Assembly (NCBI GenBank): GCA_945492935.1
Contig: CALYVE010000052.1
Coordinates: 1 to 9,051 of the forward strand
Direction: 5' to 3'
Origin: an uncultured Lachnospiraceae bacterium
GTDB lineage: Bacteria; Bacillota; Clostridia; Lachnospirales; Lachnospiraceae
DNA: 9,051 nucleotides
Shown: piece by piece, positions 1-7,520 of the stretch
Layout of the letters: each line of letters starts with the position of its first letter
How positions within the stretch are numbered: position 1 is the first letter of the stretch
Position numbers and translations under genes: made by a program
The notes under the pieces: model-generated
What the model was told of the DNA's origin: nothing
Database searches by the model: none
What the model saw: the letters and a program-made list of their open reading frames with translations, nothing else

Positions 1-1300
1 CTCTTGCAAGCTGCAACGGGGTAATTTGAAATGACTGTCCAAACGATACGGTTGCAAGTTCCACTGCACCTACATTTTCAAGCTTGTGAAAAATCGAATT
101 TGCTTCTCCGGGCATATCAATGCCGGTTTTTTCGAACAAGCCAAGAGTTTCGATTGTATCATATATTCTTTCGGAGCCTATTCGTTCTCCTACCTCCATA
201 AAAACCGGATTACAGGAATTCATAATTCCATGTTTAAAATCCTGCGAACCATGTCCGCCAACCTTACTGCAGCGAATTCTTCGATCTTCAACGATTCGAT
301 ATCCCGGACAATAAAATGTATCGCTTGTCTTTACTACCCCATGTTCAAGCCCGGCTGTCGCTGTCACGATTTTAAAGGTTGATCCCGGTTCGTATGTATC
401 ATTTACACAAAAGCAACGCCACATTTGATTGAGCATATCCTGCGTCACTTCTTTGTCTTCCAAATTGTAATTCAATTCAAATGGTTTATTCAAATTGTAT
501 TCCGGCACATCCGCAAGTCCGTATATCTCACCGTTTTGCGGATTCATAACAAGTATACAAACACGCTTTGCCTGTTTGCTTTCAAGTACCTCAAGTGCCT
601 TATTTGTTATATATTGTTGAATATTAATATCCAGCGATATTACAAGATTATGACCGGCAACCGGAACAACCCGCCGCTCACTTTCATTTGCAATCTCTAT
701 TCCTCTCGCATCTGTTTTTGTATTAATGCTACCGGGTGTGCCCATAAGAATATCATCATAATAGACTTCTAATCCGACAATCCCCTGATTGTCTCCACCT
801 GTAAAACCAAGCACCTTTGAAGCTAACTCATCATACGGATAAAATCGTTTGTAATCCTCGTCTATCATCACACCATCCAGTTCAAGATTGCGGATTTCAT
901 CAGCTACCTGTCGATCTACATTTGTTTTTATTATTTCTCTTACAGAACGTTTTGAAACCTTTTTTTGAACTTTTTCTTCATCTAAATCTAATCTCGCGGA
1001 AAGTTCTTTTACGACACGTTCTTCATCCTTCACCTGGTTGTGAATGACCGAAATCGAACATACAGGTTTGTTTTGTGCAAGCGCATTTCCGTTTCGATCA
1101 TATATGATACCTCTCGGTGCCTTGATGCTGCGCTCTCGTTCCCACAAAGCATTTGCTTTTGTCGAATAATAATCACCCCGGAAAGCCATTAAAAATGCTA
1201 ACCTTCCAAAGGCAGTCAACAGAAATGACAGAAAACAAACTACTACAACCGTAAGCTTTCGCCGACTGTGCATAGGAAAAATCGATTGTTCTATTTTCAC
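1..1300 (-). CDS. class B penicillin-binding protein, FtsI/SpoVD family (C-terminus beyond window)
   Basis: Peptidoglycan DD-transpeptidase, membrane anchored, acting outside the cell on lipid II-derived strands during septal or spore cortex synthesis. I translated this frame by hand: 433 codons are open from GTG at 1300 to the left edge. Seen: a basic start, one membrane segment at about residues 15-40, the RGIIYDRNG motif of the N-terminal PBP-dimer domain, then the transpeptidase domain with active-site S307-T-F-K and S362-C-N. The KTG motif, and any PASTA domain that would mark SpoVD, lie outside the window. The GTG start is chosen because GAGATGG lies 7 nt upstream and an in-frame TGA at 1315-1313 limits extension. 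It follows another class B PBP by 62 bp. That gap contains a 7-bp inverted repeat (TTCTTAC/GTAAGAA, 1345-1351 and 1320-1326) of unknown meaning. By position it could be SpoVD or a second FtsI; the visible part does not decide. Confidence 0.93.
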   Translation of the reverse strand, partial: MKIEQSIFPMHSRRKLTVVVVCFLSFLLTAFGRLAFLMAFRGDYYSTKANALWERERSIKAPRGIIYDRNGNALAQNKPVCSISVIHNQVKDEERVVKELSARLDLDEEKVQKKVSKRSVREIIKTNVDRQVADEIRNLELDGVMIDEDYKRFYPYDELASKVLGFTGGDNQGIVGLEVYYDDILMGTPGSINTKTDARGIEIANESERRVVPVAGHNLVISLDINIQQYITNKALEVLESKQAKRVCILVMNPQNGEIYGLADVPEYNLNKPFELNYNLEDKEVTQDMLNQMWRCFCVNDTYEPGSTFKIVTATAGLEHGVVKTSDTFYCPGYRIVEDRRIRCSKVGGHGSQDFKHGIMNSCNPVFMEVGERIGSERIYDTIETLGLFEKTGIDMPGEANSIFHKLENVGAVELATVSFGQSFQITPLQLAR

Positions 1301-1362
1301 ATACAGACCATCTCAAGAATTCTTACTATAATATGTATTCTTCTGTAAGAAATGTATACCAC

Positions 1363-2871
1363 TTATTCTGTCGTCTTATCCTCATTCAAAATATTCTCAT
1401 TAATCAAATCAACGGTGACACCTGATACATAAGGGTTGTCGTTTCCACCGGCTACGTCATTCTCAGGCACCTCACCGCCATAAATCGGCGTACCCTCCGT
1501 CATTTCTTCCGAATTATAGAAATCCTCATCACCGGTTCTGTAAATATTCATATATGGGAATACTTCTGTTGCAATATTTGCAAAGATTTTCTTTGCAGCA
1601 CCGCTATACATCTGAGCCTCTACATTTGGTTCATCAACAACTACATATATAACAACCTGCGGATCATCAATTGGCGAAAAACCAATGAAGGAAAGCAGGT
1701 AATTACCCTGATTACGAGGTACCTTTTCGGCTGTACCCGTTTTACCGCCGATGGAATAGCCTTCTACCGAAGCACCGCCGCCGGTTCCTGCCTCAACAAC
1801 ACCAAGTAAGCTCTGGCGCACCTGTGCGGCAACATCCTCGGAAATGGTACGACGAACCAAAATACTGTCTACGTTATCAATCACATTTCCGTCTTTATCT
1901 TCAATTCGTTTTACTACACGCGGCTGATAATAATATCCGCCATTAATTACAGAACAAAACGCTGTTCCGAGCTCTACCATTGTTACCGTAACACCTTGTC
2001 CAAATGCAGAAGTCGCAAGTTCAACTTCATTTAAAGTTTCTTTGTTATAAACAAGCATGCTCATGGAATCATTATCCGGCTCACCCGGGATATCGATATT
2101 TGTACATTGACCAAATCCAAAAATTCTTTGATATTTGTCAAAGGTAGCCGGCCCTTCTTCCTTACCAATCTGCATTAATGCATCGTTACATGAATATTCA
2201 AGTGCCTGCGAAAGAGTGATTGTTCCATGTGTGTGGCTACACTGAATATAATAGACATCCTTCATTTCACCACCATTACAGACAAAGGTGTCATCAATCT
2301 TGTACACACCCTCCTGAAGTGCACCCGCAATCGTAAATGTTTTGTAGGTCGATCCGGGCTCATATACATCGCTGACCGCAAAATTACGCCATACCTGATA
2401 TAATGCATTTACATGATCATCATCGGTTCCGTTTTCCTTAAAATCTTCAAACTCCTCATCCGTTTCGAACTGATATCTTGTATACTCCAAATCATACGCA
2501 TCGTTTGGATCATATGGATGACAGTTGTACATTGCAAGAATACTGCAATCATTTGGATTCATTACCATAACAGATACATTTTTCGCACCCGTTTCTTCCA
2601 TAAAGGCATCGACCTTTTCCTGAACAATTGTCTGGATATTTGCGTCAATTGTAGTAACAAGATTGTAGCCGTCAACTGCAGGTTCTACAGTTGTTTCAAG
2701 CGAATTCGAATCATTCAGATATGTGTACACACGGCCGGACGATCCATTCAAATAATTGTTATATGCCTCTTCAATGCCATACGTTCCAACATTCCCGCTG
2801 ACAGTATAACCGAGTACATGGCAAGCCAATGTGTTATGTGGATAAATTCGCTGATACTCTTCCTCAAGCAA
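1363..2871 (-). CDS. C-terminal transpeptidase fragment of the split FtsI-like PBP
   Basis: This part holds the rest of the dimer domain and the complete transpeptidase domain. Numbered from the TTG at 2871, the motifs are S174-T-Y-K177, S227-C-N229 and K377-T-G379, ending in TAA. The open frame actually begins directly after the TAG, at 2907. The TTG at 2871 is only the first possible start codon, and homology to FtsI begins upstream of it (RATREGENTSGV precedes it in frame). A GGGAGGG stretch lies after the TAG but about 19 nt before the TTG, too far for a good ribosome binding site. Without the upstream half the product would lack a membrane anchor or signal peptide and would stay in the cytoplasm, so it is unlikely to work as a separate protein. 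I read it as the second half of one gene. Confidence 0.7.
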   Translation of the reverse strand: MLEEEYQRIYPHNTLACHVLGYTVSGNVGTYGIEEAYNNYLNGSSGRVYTYLNDSNSLETTVEPAVDGYNLVTTIDANIQTIVQEKVDAFMEETGAKNVSVMVMNPNDCSILAMYNCHPYDPNDAYDLEYTRYQFETDEEFEDFKENGTDDDHVNALYQVWRNFAVSDVYEPGSTYKTFTIAGALQEGVYKIDDTFVCNGGEMKDVYYIQCSHTHGTITLSQALEYSCNDALMQIGKEEGPATFDKYQRIFGFGQCTNIDIPGEPDNDSMSMLVYNKETLNEVELATSAFGQGVTVTMVELGTAFCSVINGGYYYQPRVVKRIEDKDGNVIDNVDSILVRRTISEDVAAQVRQSLLGVVEAGTGGGASVEGYSIGGKTGTAEKVPRNQGNYLLSFIGFSPIDDPQVVIYVVVDEPNVEAQMYSGAAKKIFANIATEVFPYMNIYRTGDEDFYNSEEMTEGTPIYGGEVPENDVAGGNDNPYVSGVTVDLINENILNEDKTTE

Positions 2872-2907
2872 AACGCCACTTGTATTTTCGCCCTCCCGTG
2901 TTGCACG

Positions 2908-3348
2908 CTATTCATTGAAAGCCTTTACTGTTTCATAGGGCTGTTTCTTACGTGCTACCACATAATACGATTCCTTATTTTCCAGAAATTCATCCATCTC
3001 GCTGTCCGTAATACCGAAATACAGCTTAAGTGCAGCACATGTAGCTTTCGTAATTTCTTCCTTTTCCAAAATATTCTTTGGCTCTAAAATAACGTTGTAT
3101 ACTTTCTTTGAAGTTGCAAGAACCGTTCCGTTTGCGTCATAGATATCGCCGCGCTTCGCAGGAATGATTGTACTTGTATATCCCTGCTGAGCCAAAACCT
3201 TCTGCTCATACTCTTTACCTGCTGTAACCGTTATATAGATTAATTTTCCGATAAGCACAACAAAAACTGCTAATATAATTCCCATGGATATCAGCAGTTT
3301 TTTCTTCATGTTGTCTGAAAATTGACGTCCTTTTCTTTTATGTGTCAT
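2908..3348 (-). CDS. N-terminal fragment of the split FtsI-like PBP
   Basis: If TAG at 2910-2908 terminates translation, this 146-residue product carries only the cytoplasmic start, the single membrane anchor (about 17-39) and the beginning of the PBP-dimer domain with RGDIYDANG at 66-74. It ends in the context KAFNE followed by the stop, in the middle of a region where FtsI relatives continue without a break into the dimer domain. It has no transpeptidase domain and cannot be an enzyme on its own. It has a good ribosome binding site (GAGGTG), so the fragment is likely to be made. It could still reach FtsL/DivIC-type partners through its membrane segment; that is inference. Confidence 0.7.
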   Translation of the reverse strand: MTHKRKGRQFSDNMKKKLLISMGIILAVFVVLIGKLIYITVTAGKEYEQKVLAQQGYTSTIIPAKRGDIYDANGTVLATSKKVYNVILEPKNILEKEEITKATCAALKLYFGITDSEMDEFLENKESYYVVARKKQPYETVKAFNE

Positions 3349-3385
3349 AAAACATCACCTCAGTTATCGTGTTGTTTCTGTTCTG

Positions 3386-3925
3386 CTATTTTACAGAAGG
3401 AACATCCTGATACTGTTTTACATAGTCTTCACTTGCACTTTCATAGTAGACAATCTGACCTTTTTTTGCATATACCATACCAAGTTCATTTGATGCTACA
3501 TCATAGATATCATCTAATGTATACATACTGTTTAAGGACATTTCGTATGAAGTATTCTCATTTTCAAGTTTTTCAAGTTTTGATGTCATGGCATTAATAT
3601 TGCTCTGCTGTGCATTGATGCGAGATTCCATGTATAACATGTATACACACGCTACAACCATAATTGCAACTGCCGCAACAACAAAAACTGTATATCTTAA
3701 ATCAAATGCAAGTGCCTTATCAGCCTGTTCACGTCTTTTCTGTGCCTGTGCACGCTGCGCACTCGTACGATAATTTGTCTGTCTCTGTGGTGCGCGCTCC
3801 GGTCTTTGATCACGTCTTCTTTCCGGCCTGTTGTAATTCGGCACATACTCGGCTTTTCTTGCGGCACTGCCATCCGTGTAATACAAGTTTCTTCTTTGAC
3901 TCACATTAACGTTTCTTCTTTCCAT
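3386..3925 (-). CDS. ftsL: FtsL-like cell division protein
   Basis: Small bitopic membrane protein of the divisome. FtsL pairs with FtsB/DivIC and helps recruit and activate the FtsW-FtsI septal synthase. Translated from ATG 3925 it has 179 residues: a long cytoplasmic tail (1-78) rich in Arg and Gln, one membrane segment at about 79-98, then a predicted extracellular coiled coil (about 99-135, with KLEKLENEN) and a short C-terminal segment ending in TAG. A TTG six bases upstream (3931) is open too but sits directly against the AGGGGAG ribosome binding site. The ATG has a 7-nt spacing and is the better start. FtsL proteins are poorly conserved in sequence, so the assignment leans on topology and on position between rsmH (38 bp upstream) and an FtsI-like PBP (37 bp downstream). 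It could be called a generic septum formation initiator/FtsL-DivIC type protein. Confidence 0.85.
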   Translation of the reverse strand: MERRNVNVSQRRNLYYTDGSAARKAEYVPNYNRPERRRDQRPERAPQRQTNYRTSAQRAQAQKRREQADKALAFDLRYTVFVVAAVAIMVVACVYMLYMESRINAQQSNINAMTSKLEKLENENTSYEMSLNSMYTLDDIYDVASNELGMVYAKKGQIVYYESASEDYVKQYQDVPSVK

Positions 3926-3963
3926 ACCCAATCTCCCCTACTTTTTTGTCTTGTCAATTGACT

Positions 3964-4899
3964 TTATATTCTTTCAAAAACGCGAAGCTTAGAACTCTTC
4001 GCTCTCTTGTTGTCTGCTAACTCCTGTTCACTTGGAACAATTGGTTTTCTTGTAACTACCTTTCCCATCGAAACCTTTCCACATGTGCACACCGGGAAGC
4101 TTGGCGGGCATGTACAAGGGTTCATATTGCGTCTGTAAATCGTTTTTACGATACGGTCTTCCAACGAATGAAATGTTATAATCGATAATCTTCCGCCCGG
4201 ATTCAGCCACTTTATCATTGTATCAAGCGACTGCTCCAATACATCCAATTCATGATTGAGTTCAATTCGAATCGCCTGAAATGTCTTCTTTGACGGATGC
4301 CCCGTTCCCTGTCTTAGCTTTGCAGGAATGGCCGCCTTGATAATTTCATTTAGCTCACCTGTTGTCTCGATCGGCTTGTCCAATCTCGCACGAACAATAT
4401 GCTTCGCAATGTTTTTGGCGAATTGCTCCTCCCCGTAATCACGAATCACCCGATACAACTCCATTTCGGAATAGTCATTCACAATATCTTTTGCTGTCAT
4501 CGGCTGTGTCTGATCCATACGCATATCAAGTGGAGTATCTTCTCTGTAGGTAAAACCTCTATCCACATTATCTAATTGATATGATGAGACTCCGAGGTCG
4601 AGGACTATCCCATCAACACCGCTGATTGATAGTCCTTTTAACACAGAGTCTATGTCCTGATAATTACTGTGAACGATTGTCACTTTATCTTTGTATGGCT
4701 GCAATCGTTCTGTGGCAGCAGCAATTGCATCCAAATCCTGGTCAATCCCAATCAATCTGCCACCATCTCCCAGACGTTTACATATTTCAAAAGAATGTCC
4801 TCCACCACCGAGAGTTCCATCTACATATATTCCGTCCGGCTTTATATTCAAACTGTCAATTGTCTCATTCAAGAGAACAGATGCATGTTTAAATTCCAT
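3964..4899 (-). CDS. rsmH: 16S rRNA (cytosine1402-N4)-methyltransferase RsmH (MraW)
   Basis: Methylates N4 of C1402 in the decoding centre of 16S rRNA using S-adenosylmethionine, in the cytoplasm. At 311 residues it has the normal family length. Motifs seen in order: the SAM-binding loop DGTLGGGGHS (27-36), GIDQD (51-55), DLGVSS (101-106), RGFTYRE with MRMD (114-129), HPSKKTFQAIRIE (201-213) and FHSLEDR (243-249). Towards the C-terminus are two CxC pairs (C262/C264 and C271/C273) in the CTCPPSFPVCTCGK context common in Firmicutes relatives. The ATG overlaps the end of mraZ by 11 bp and has no strong ribosome binding site of its own, so translation is probably coupled to mraZ. All expected motifs are present. 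Confidence 0.98.
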   Translation of the reverse strand: MEFKHASVLLNETIDSLNIKPDGIYVDGTLGGGGHSFEICKRLGDGGRLIGIDQDLDAIAAATERLQPYKDKVTIVHSNYQDIDSVLKGLSISGVDGIVLDLGVSSYQLDNVDRGFTYREDTPLDMRMDQTQPMTAKDIVNDYSEMELYRVIRDYGEEQFAKNIAKHIVRARLDKPIETTGELNEIIKAAIPAKLRQGTGHPSKKTFQAIRIELNHELDVLEQSLDTMIKWLNPGGRLSIITFHSLEDRIVKTIYRRNMNPCTCPPSFPVCTCGKVSMGKVVTRKPIVPSEQELADNKRAKSSKLRVFERI

Positions 4900-5329
4900 A
4901 TAATGTACTCATTTCCATAGATATCGCATTGATATCCATATCTTCTGCATTGTTGTAACGCTCCCATGCTTCCTTGTCCCAAATCTCTGCAATCGATCCG
5001 TTACCAACTAATACAACTTCCTTGTCAATTCCTGCCCAGCTTCTAAGATTTTGAGGAATAACGATTCGATACTGACTGTCTGTCTCACAATCAACAGCGG
5101 AACCCTGGAAGAATAACTTGAACTTACGTGCCTGAACATTTGATACAGGAAGAGCATTTAACTTCTCAGAAAACTTCTCCCACTCTTCTTCCGGGTAAGC
5201 ATAGATATTCTTATCCATGCCCTGACAAAGCACAAAGCTAGAGCCAAGTCCATCTCGAAGTCGCGACGGAATAATCAATCTGCCCTTAGCATCTAAGTTA
5301 TGATTCGATTGGCCCTTCATACTCTTCAT
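4889..5329 (-). CDS. mraZ: MraZ, transcriptional regulator of the dcw cluster
   Basis: DNA-binding regulator with two SpoVT-AbrB-like half-domains. MraZ family members form ring-shaped oligomers and bind short repeats in front of their own operon. Numbered from ATG 5329 (146 residues): first motif DAKGRLIIP (13-21), RKFKLFFQGSA in the middle (68-78), second motif DSQYRIVIP (84-92). The second motif has Tyr where Gly is usual in the D-x-x-G-R pattern, a mild deviation. Start choice: a GTG at 5353 is in frame but lacks a ribosome binding site. ATG 5329 has AAAGGA 11 nt upstream. ATG 5320 (143 residues) gives the length closest to B. subtilis MraZ and cannot be excluded. It is the first gene of the cluster, preceded by a promoter and a GTGG box array. 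The end overlaps rsmH by 11 bp. Confidence 0.95.
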   Translation of the reverse strand: MKSMKGQSNHNLDAKGRLIIPSRLRDGLGSSFVLCQGMDKNIYAYPEEEWEKFSEKLNALPVSNVQARKFKLFFQGSAVDCETDSQYRIVIPQNLRSWAGIDKEVVLVGNGSIAEIWDKEAWERYNNAEDMDINAISMEMSTLYGI

Positions 5330-5349
5330 CCGCTCGTAGTTCCTTTCTG

Positions 5350-5406
5350 CCACTCGTATGGAAAATCACTCCACGTTGCTACACAATTCTTCCACCGAAC
5401 AACCAC
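5350..5406 (-). promoter_or_regulatory. candidate MraZ operator: phased GTGG boxes
   Basis: On the minus strand, GTGG occurs at 5406-5403, 5395-5392, 5374-5371 and 5353-5350, and GTGT at 5384-5381. First positions are 11, 11, 10 and 21 bp apart, so all face the same side of the helix. MraZ proteins are known to bind several short boxes spaced about one helical turn apart in front of mraZ, with a GTG core reported in some Firmicutes relatives and Mollicutes. The array begins just after the predicted transcription start, which suits autorepression. The fit to this MraZ is inference. Confidence 0.6.
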
Positions 5407-5415
5407 TGTGCTTTT

Positions 5416-5444
5416 ATTCTATATCATAAAAAAAAGAAATGCAA
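5416..5444 (-). promoter_or_regulatory. predicted promoter of mraZ and the dcw cluster
   Basis: Minus strand TTGCAT (5444-5439), 17-bp spacer, TAGAAT (5421-5416). A second possible -10, TATGAT, lies at 5428-5423 but has no fitting -35. Transcription would start near 5409, just before the first GTGG box. The -35 overlaps the hairpin placed after lgt. Confidence 0.5.
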
Positions 5445-5465
5445 TAGGAAAATCGCATTTCTTTT
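5428..5465 (-). terminator. possible terminator after lgt
   Basis: Minus strand arms AAAAGAAATGC (5465-5455) and GCATTTCTTTT (5442-5432) pair perfectly over 11 bp around a 12-nt loop, followed by more T (5431-5428). The stem contains only three G:C pairs, so it is weak. On the plus strand the same stem is followed after ATG by a T run, but no plus-strand gene needs it. It would separate the ychF-lgt transcript from mraZ. Confidence 0.45.
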
Positions 5466-5491
5466 ATGTTTTTTTATTATTTTGCGTTGTT

Positions 5492-6412
5492 TTACTCATT
5501 ATTTGTTTTGCAAAGATTTCGTCCGTAATCCAGGCGTTTTTTTACGAGAATGACGGAAGCTGCAAGCACACATACAGCAGCCACAAGCTGTGACACACGA
5601 ATATGCAGGCCGGAAATCATCAGTGAATCCGTACGAAGTGCTTCAATCCACACACGGCCAAGCCCGTATCCCCATAAATAAATGAGTGCAAGCTCTCCAT
5701 CGAATTTTTTGTGTTTTCTATATACAATAATAAATATCAGGAGGGCCAGATTCCAAATAGATTCGTATAAAAACGTCGGATGAACACTGATCCACTGCAT
5801 GCCGTCATAAATCTCAACATGTTCTGCCATAGCATTTGTAATCACACCAGAACCGACCAGATTATTGATTCCGATACCATAATAATCAATCGGAATGCTC
5901 ATCGCAAATAACGAATTCGTATATTCACCAAACGATTCTCTATTAAAGAAGTTGCCCCATCTTCCGATAATCTGTCCAATCAAAACACTCATAACCGCGG
6001 TATCGGCCATCAAAGAAAACTTCATATTCTTTTTCTTTGCAAATAAAACAGCAACAATTACAGCCACAATAATTCCACCATAAATTGCAAGACCACCATT
6101 ACGAATATTTATGATATCTTTTATTGTAGCGCCGAATCCCTTCCCCTTTTGAAAATATTCAGACCAGCTGAATATTACATAATAGAGTCTGGCTCCGACA
6201 ATTGCCGGAATCGCCATCCAGAGAATATAGTCAATATACAATTCATCATCCTGCCCCGTGCGTTTTGCTTCCCTGCAGGCAACAATCGTCGCAACAAAAA
6301 AACCAATTGCAATCAGCAAACCATAAACCCGAATTTCTATTCCAAACAACGAAAAGCTGTCTCCCACATTATGCAAATGTATACCAAGATTCGGAAAACG
6401 AATATCCTTCAT
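5492..6412 (-). CDS. lgt: prolipoprotein diacylglyceryl transferase Lgt
   Basis: Integral membrane enzyme that moves diacylglyceryl from phosphatidylglycerol to the lipobox Cys of prolipoproteins, the first step of lipoprotein maturation. It has 306 residues with several hydrophobic segments (about seven). Family motifs seen: VYGLLIA near 29-35, RNGGLAIYGG (104-113), the signature GRWGNFFNRESFGE (150-163), HPTFLYE (211-217) and GRVWIEALRTDSL (252-264). In RNGGLAIYGG, Tyr stands where the E. coli enzyme has His103; this is normal for Firmicutes Lgt. The ATG lies 10 bp after the ychF stop, with an AGAGGT ribosome binding site in the gap, so the two are very likely one transcript. The 162-bp spacer to mraZ holds a weak hairpin and the mraZ promoter. 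Confidence 0.97.
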   Translation of the reverse strand: MKDIRFPNLGIHLHNVGDSFSLFGIEIRVYGLLIAIGFFVATIVACREAKRTGQDDELYIDYILWMAIPAIVGARLYYVIFSWSEYFQKGKGFGATIKDIINIRNGGLAIYGGIIVAVIVAVLFAKKKNMKFSLMADTAVMSVLIGQIIGRWGNFFNRESFGEYTNSLFAMSIPIDYYGIGINNLVGSGVITNAMAEHVEIYDGMQWISVHPTFLYESIWNLALLIFIIVYRKHKKFDGELALIYLWGYGLGRVWIEALRTDSLMISGLHIRVSQLVAAVCVLAASVILVKKRLDYGRNLCKTNNE

Positions 6413-6422
6413 AAATTACCTC

Positions 6423-7520
6423 TTAAACATTGAATTTAAACAAGATTACATCGCCATCTGCAACAACATACTCTTTACCTTCCTGGCGAACAAGACCTTT
6501 TTCCTTCGCTGCAAGCATACTGCCACTCTCCATCAAAGCATCAAATGCGACAACCTCTGCCTTAATAAATCCACGTTCAAAATCTGTATGAATTTTTCCG
6601 GCTGCCTGTGGTGCTTTTGTTCCCTTTACAATAGTCCAGGCTCTTGTCTCATCCTCACCCGATGTAAGATAACTAATAAGACCAAGCAAAGAGTAACTTG
6701 CCTTGATAAGCTTATCCAGACCTGACTCCGAAACGCCAAGCTCCTCTAAAAACATCTGCTTCTCATCATCATCCAGCTCCGAAATTTCCTGCTCAATCTG
6801 TGCACATACAGCAAATACTTCCGAACCGAACTCTTTTGCATATTTGCGAACCTTCTGAACATATTCATTGGAAGCACCATCATCGGCAAGATCATCTTCT
6901 GCAACATTTGCAGCAAAGATTACCGGCTTGCCTGTAAGCAAATTATATTCCTTAATCCACTTGATTTCATCCTCATCATCCGTCTCATAAGAAATAGCAA
7001 GTTTACCCTCTTCAAGATGTGCCTTAATTCTCTTCTGAAGCTCAAGCTCTTTTGCAACAAGCTTATTGTTTGCAGCGGCACGTGTATTCTTTGCAATACG
7101 TTTATCAAGTACTTCGATATCCGCAAAAATAAGTTCAAAATTAATGGTCTCAATATCCCGAATCGGATCAACAGAGCCATCCACATGTATTACATTCGTA
7201 TCTTCAAAGCAACGTACCACATGCACGATTGCATCGGTTTCACGTATATTTGCAAGGAACTGATTTCCAAGTCCTTCCCCCTTTGATGCACCCTTTACAA
7301 GACCTGCAATATCAACAAACTCAATCACAGCCGGTGTGGTTTTTGCCGAATGATACATCTCTGTAAGTGCATCCAATCTCTTATCCGGTACCGGAACAAC
7401 CCCGACATTAGGGTCAATTGTACAAAACGGATAGTTGGCTGATTCTGCCCCCGCCTTCGTCAACGAATTAAACAATGTACTTTTTCCAACATTTGGTAGC
7501 CCAACGATTCCTAATTTCAT
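6423..7520 (-). CDS. ychF: YchF, OBG-family P-loop NTPase
   Basis: Cytoplasmic, ribosome-associated NTPase of the OBG/OLA1 family. Members prefer ATP over GTP because the usual NKxD specificity motif is replaced by NxxE. It has 365 residues, the normal length. Seen: P-loop GLPNVGKST (7-15), NVGVVPVPD (38-46), Walker B-type DIAGL (70-74) followed by VKGASKGEGLGNQFL, NVAE (205-208), a helical region between, and a C-terminal TGS domain starting near ETRAWTIVKG (291-300). The ATG is preceded by AGGAGA at 10-nt spacing. It is the first host gene downstream of the integrase. Between them only a weak -10-like TAAAAT (7555-7550) is seen, with no matching -35. A 10-bp complement of the ribosome binding site region lies about 70 bp upstream. 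Confidence 0.97.
   Translation of the reverse strand: MKLGIVGLPNVGKSTLFNSLTKAGAESANYPFCTIDPNVGVVPVPDKRLDALTEMYHSAKTTPAVIEFVDIAGLVKGASKGEGLGNQFLANIRETDAIVHVVRCFEDTNVIHVDGSVDPIRDIETINFELIFADIEVLDKRIAKNTRAAANNKLVAKELELQKRIKAHLEEGKLAISYETDDEDEIKWIKEYNLLTGKPVIFAANVAEDDLADDGASNEYVQKVRKYAKEFGSEVFAVCAQIEQEISELDDDEKQMFLEELGVSESGLDKLIKASYSLLGLISYLTSGEDETRAWTIVKGTKAPQAAGKIHTDFERGFIKAEVVAFDALMESGSMLAAKEKGLVRQEGKEYVVADGDVILFKFNV

Larger units (their letters stand above)
1363..3348 (-). pseudogene. ftsI: class B PBP (FtsI/PbpB-like) split by an in-frame TAG
   Basis: Septal peptidoglycan transpeptidase, third partner after FtsL in the usual dcw order. The reading frame is continuous over 661 codons except for TAG at 2910-2908 (codon 147). 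The frame is unchanged on both sides, so a base substitution is enough to explain it and no indel is needed. Counting through the TAG: membrane segment about residues 17-39, RGDIYDANG at 66-74, a dimerisation region, S333-T-Y-K336, S386-C-N388 and K536-T-G538, and a short acidic tail with no PASTA domain. All catalytic motifs are present and there is no second stop, so decay, if real, is recent. GAGGTG sits 7 nt before the ATG at 3348. Start and stop codons fit the flanking genes, with 37 bp to ftsL and 62 bp to the next PBP. Whether it is a true pseudogene, a base-call error or a readthrough gene cannot be settled here. The symbol is by position and family. Confidence 0.75.

Noticed and set aside
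86..1047. Plus-strand frames at the left end
   Set aside because: The minus strand carries a continuous PBP coding sequence with clear motifs across this region; these are shadows.
2869..2907. Independent start for a soluble transpeptidase protein at TTG 2871
   Set aside because: The nearest SD-like GGGAGGG is about 19 nt away, homology starts before the TTG, and the product would lack export or anchoring.
2908..2910. Pyrrolysine or general amber recoding
   Set aside because: ftsL and xis end at TAG at their expected lengths, and no pyl gene or other internal TAG is visible in the window; kept only as a remote possibility.
2413..3087. 224-codon plus-strand open frame opposite the PBP
   Set aside because: It lies antisense to strongly conserved PBP sequence, has no recognisable domain and has the uneven composition of a shadow frame.
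3926..3931. TTG start for ftsL
   Set aside because: Only about 1 nt from the AGGGGAG ribosome binding site; the ATG at 3925 has proper spacing.
4028..4210. 60-codon minus-strand frame within rsmH
   Set aside because: Overlaps the conserved RsmH C-terminal region in another frame; no family signal.
6074..6103. Tyr in place of His in the Lgt RNGGLAIYGG motif as a catalytic defect
   Set aside because: Tyr is usual at this place in Firmicutes Lgt, and all other motifs are intact.
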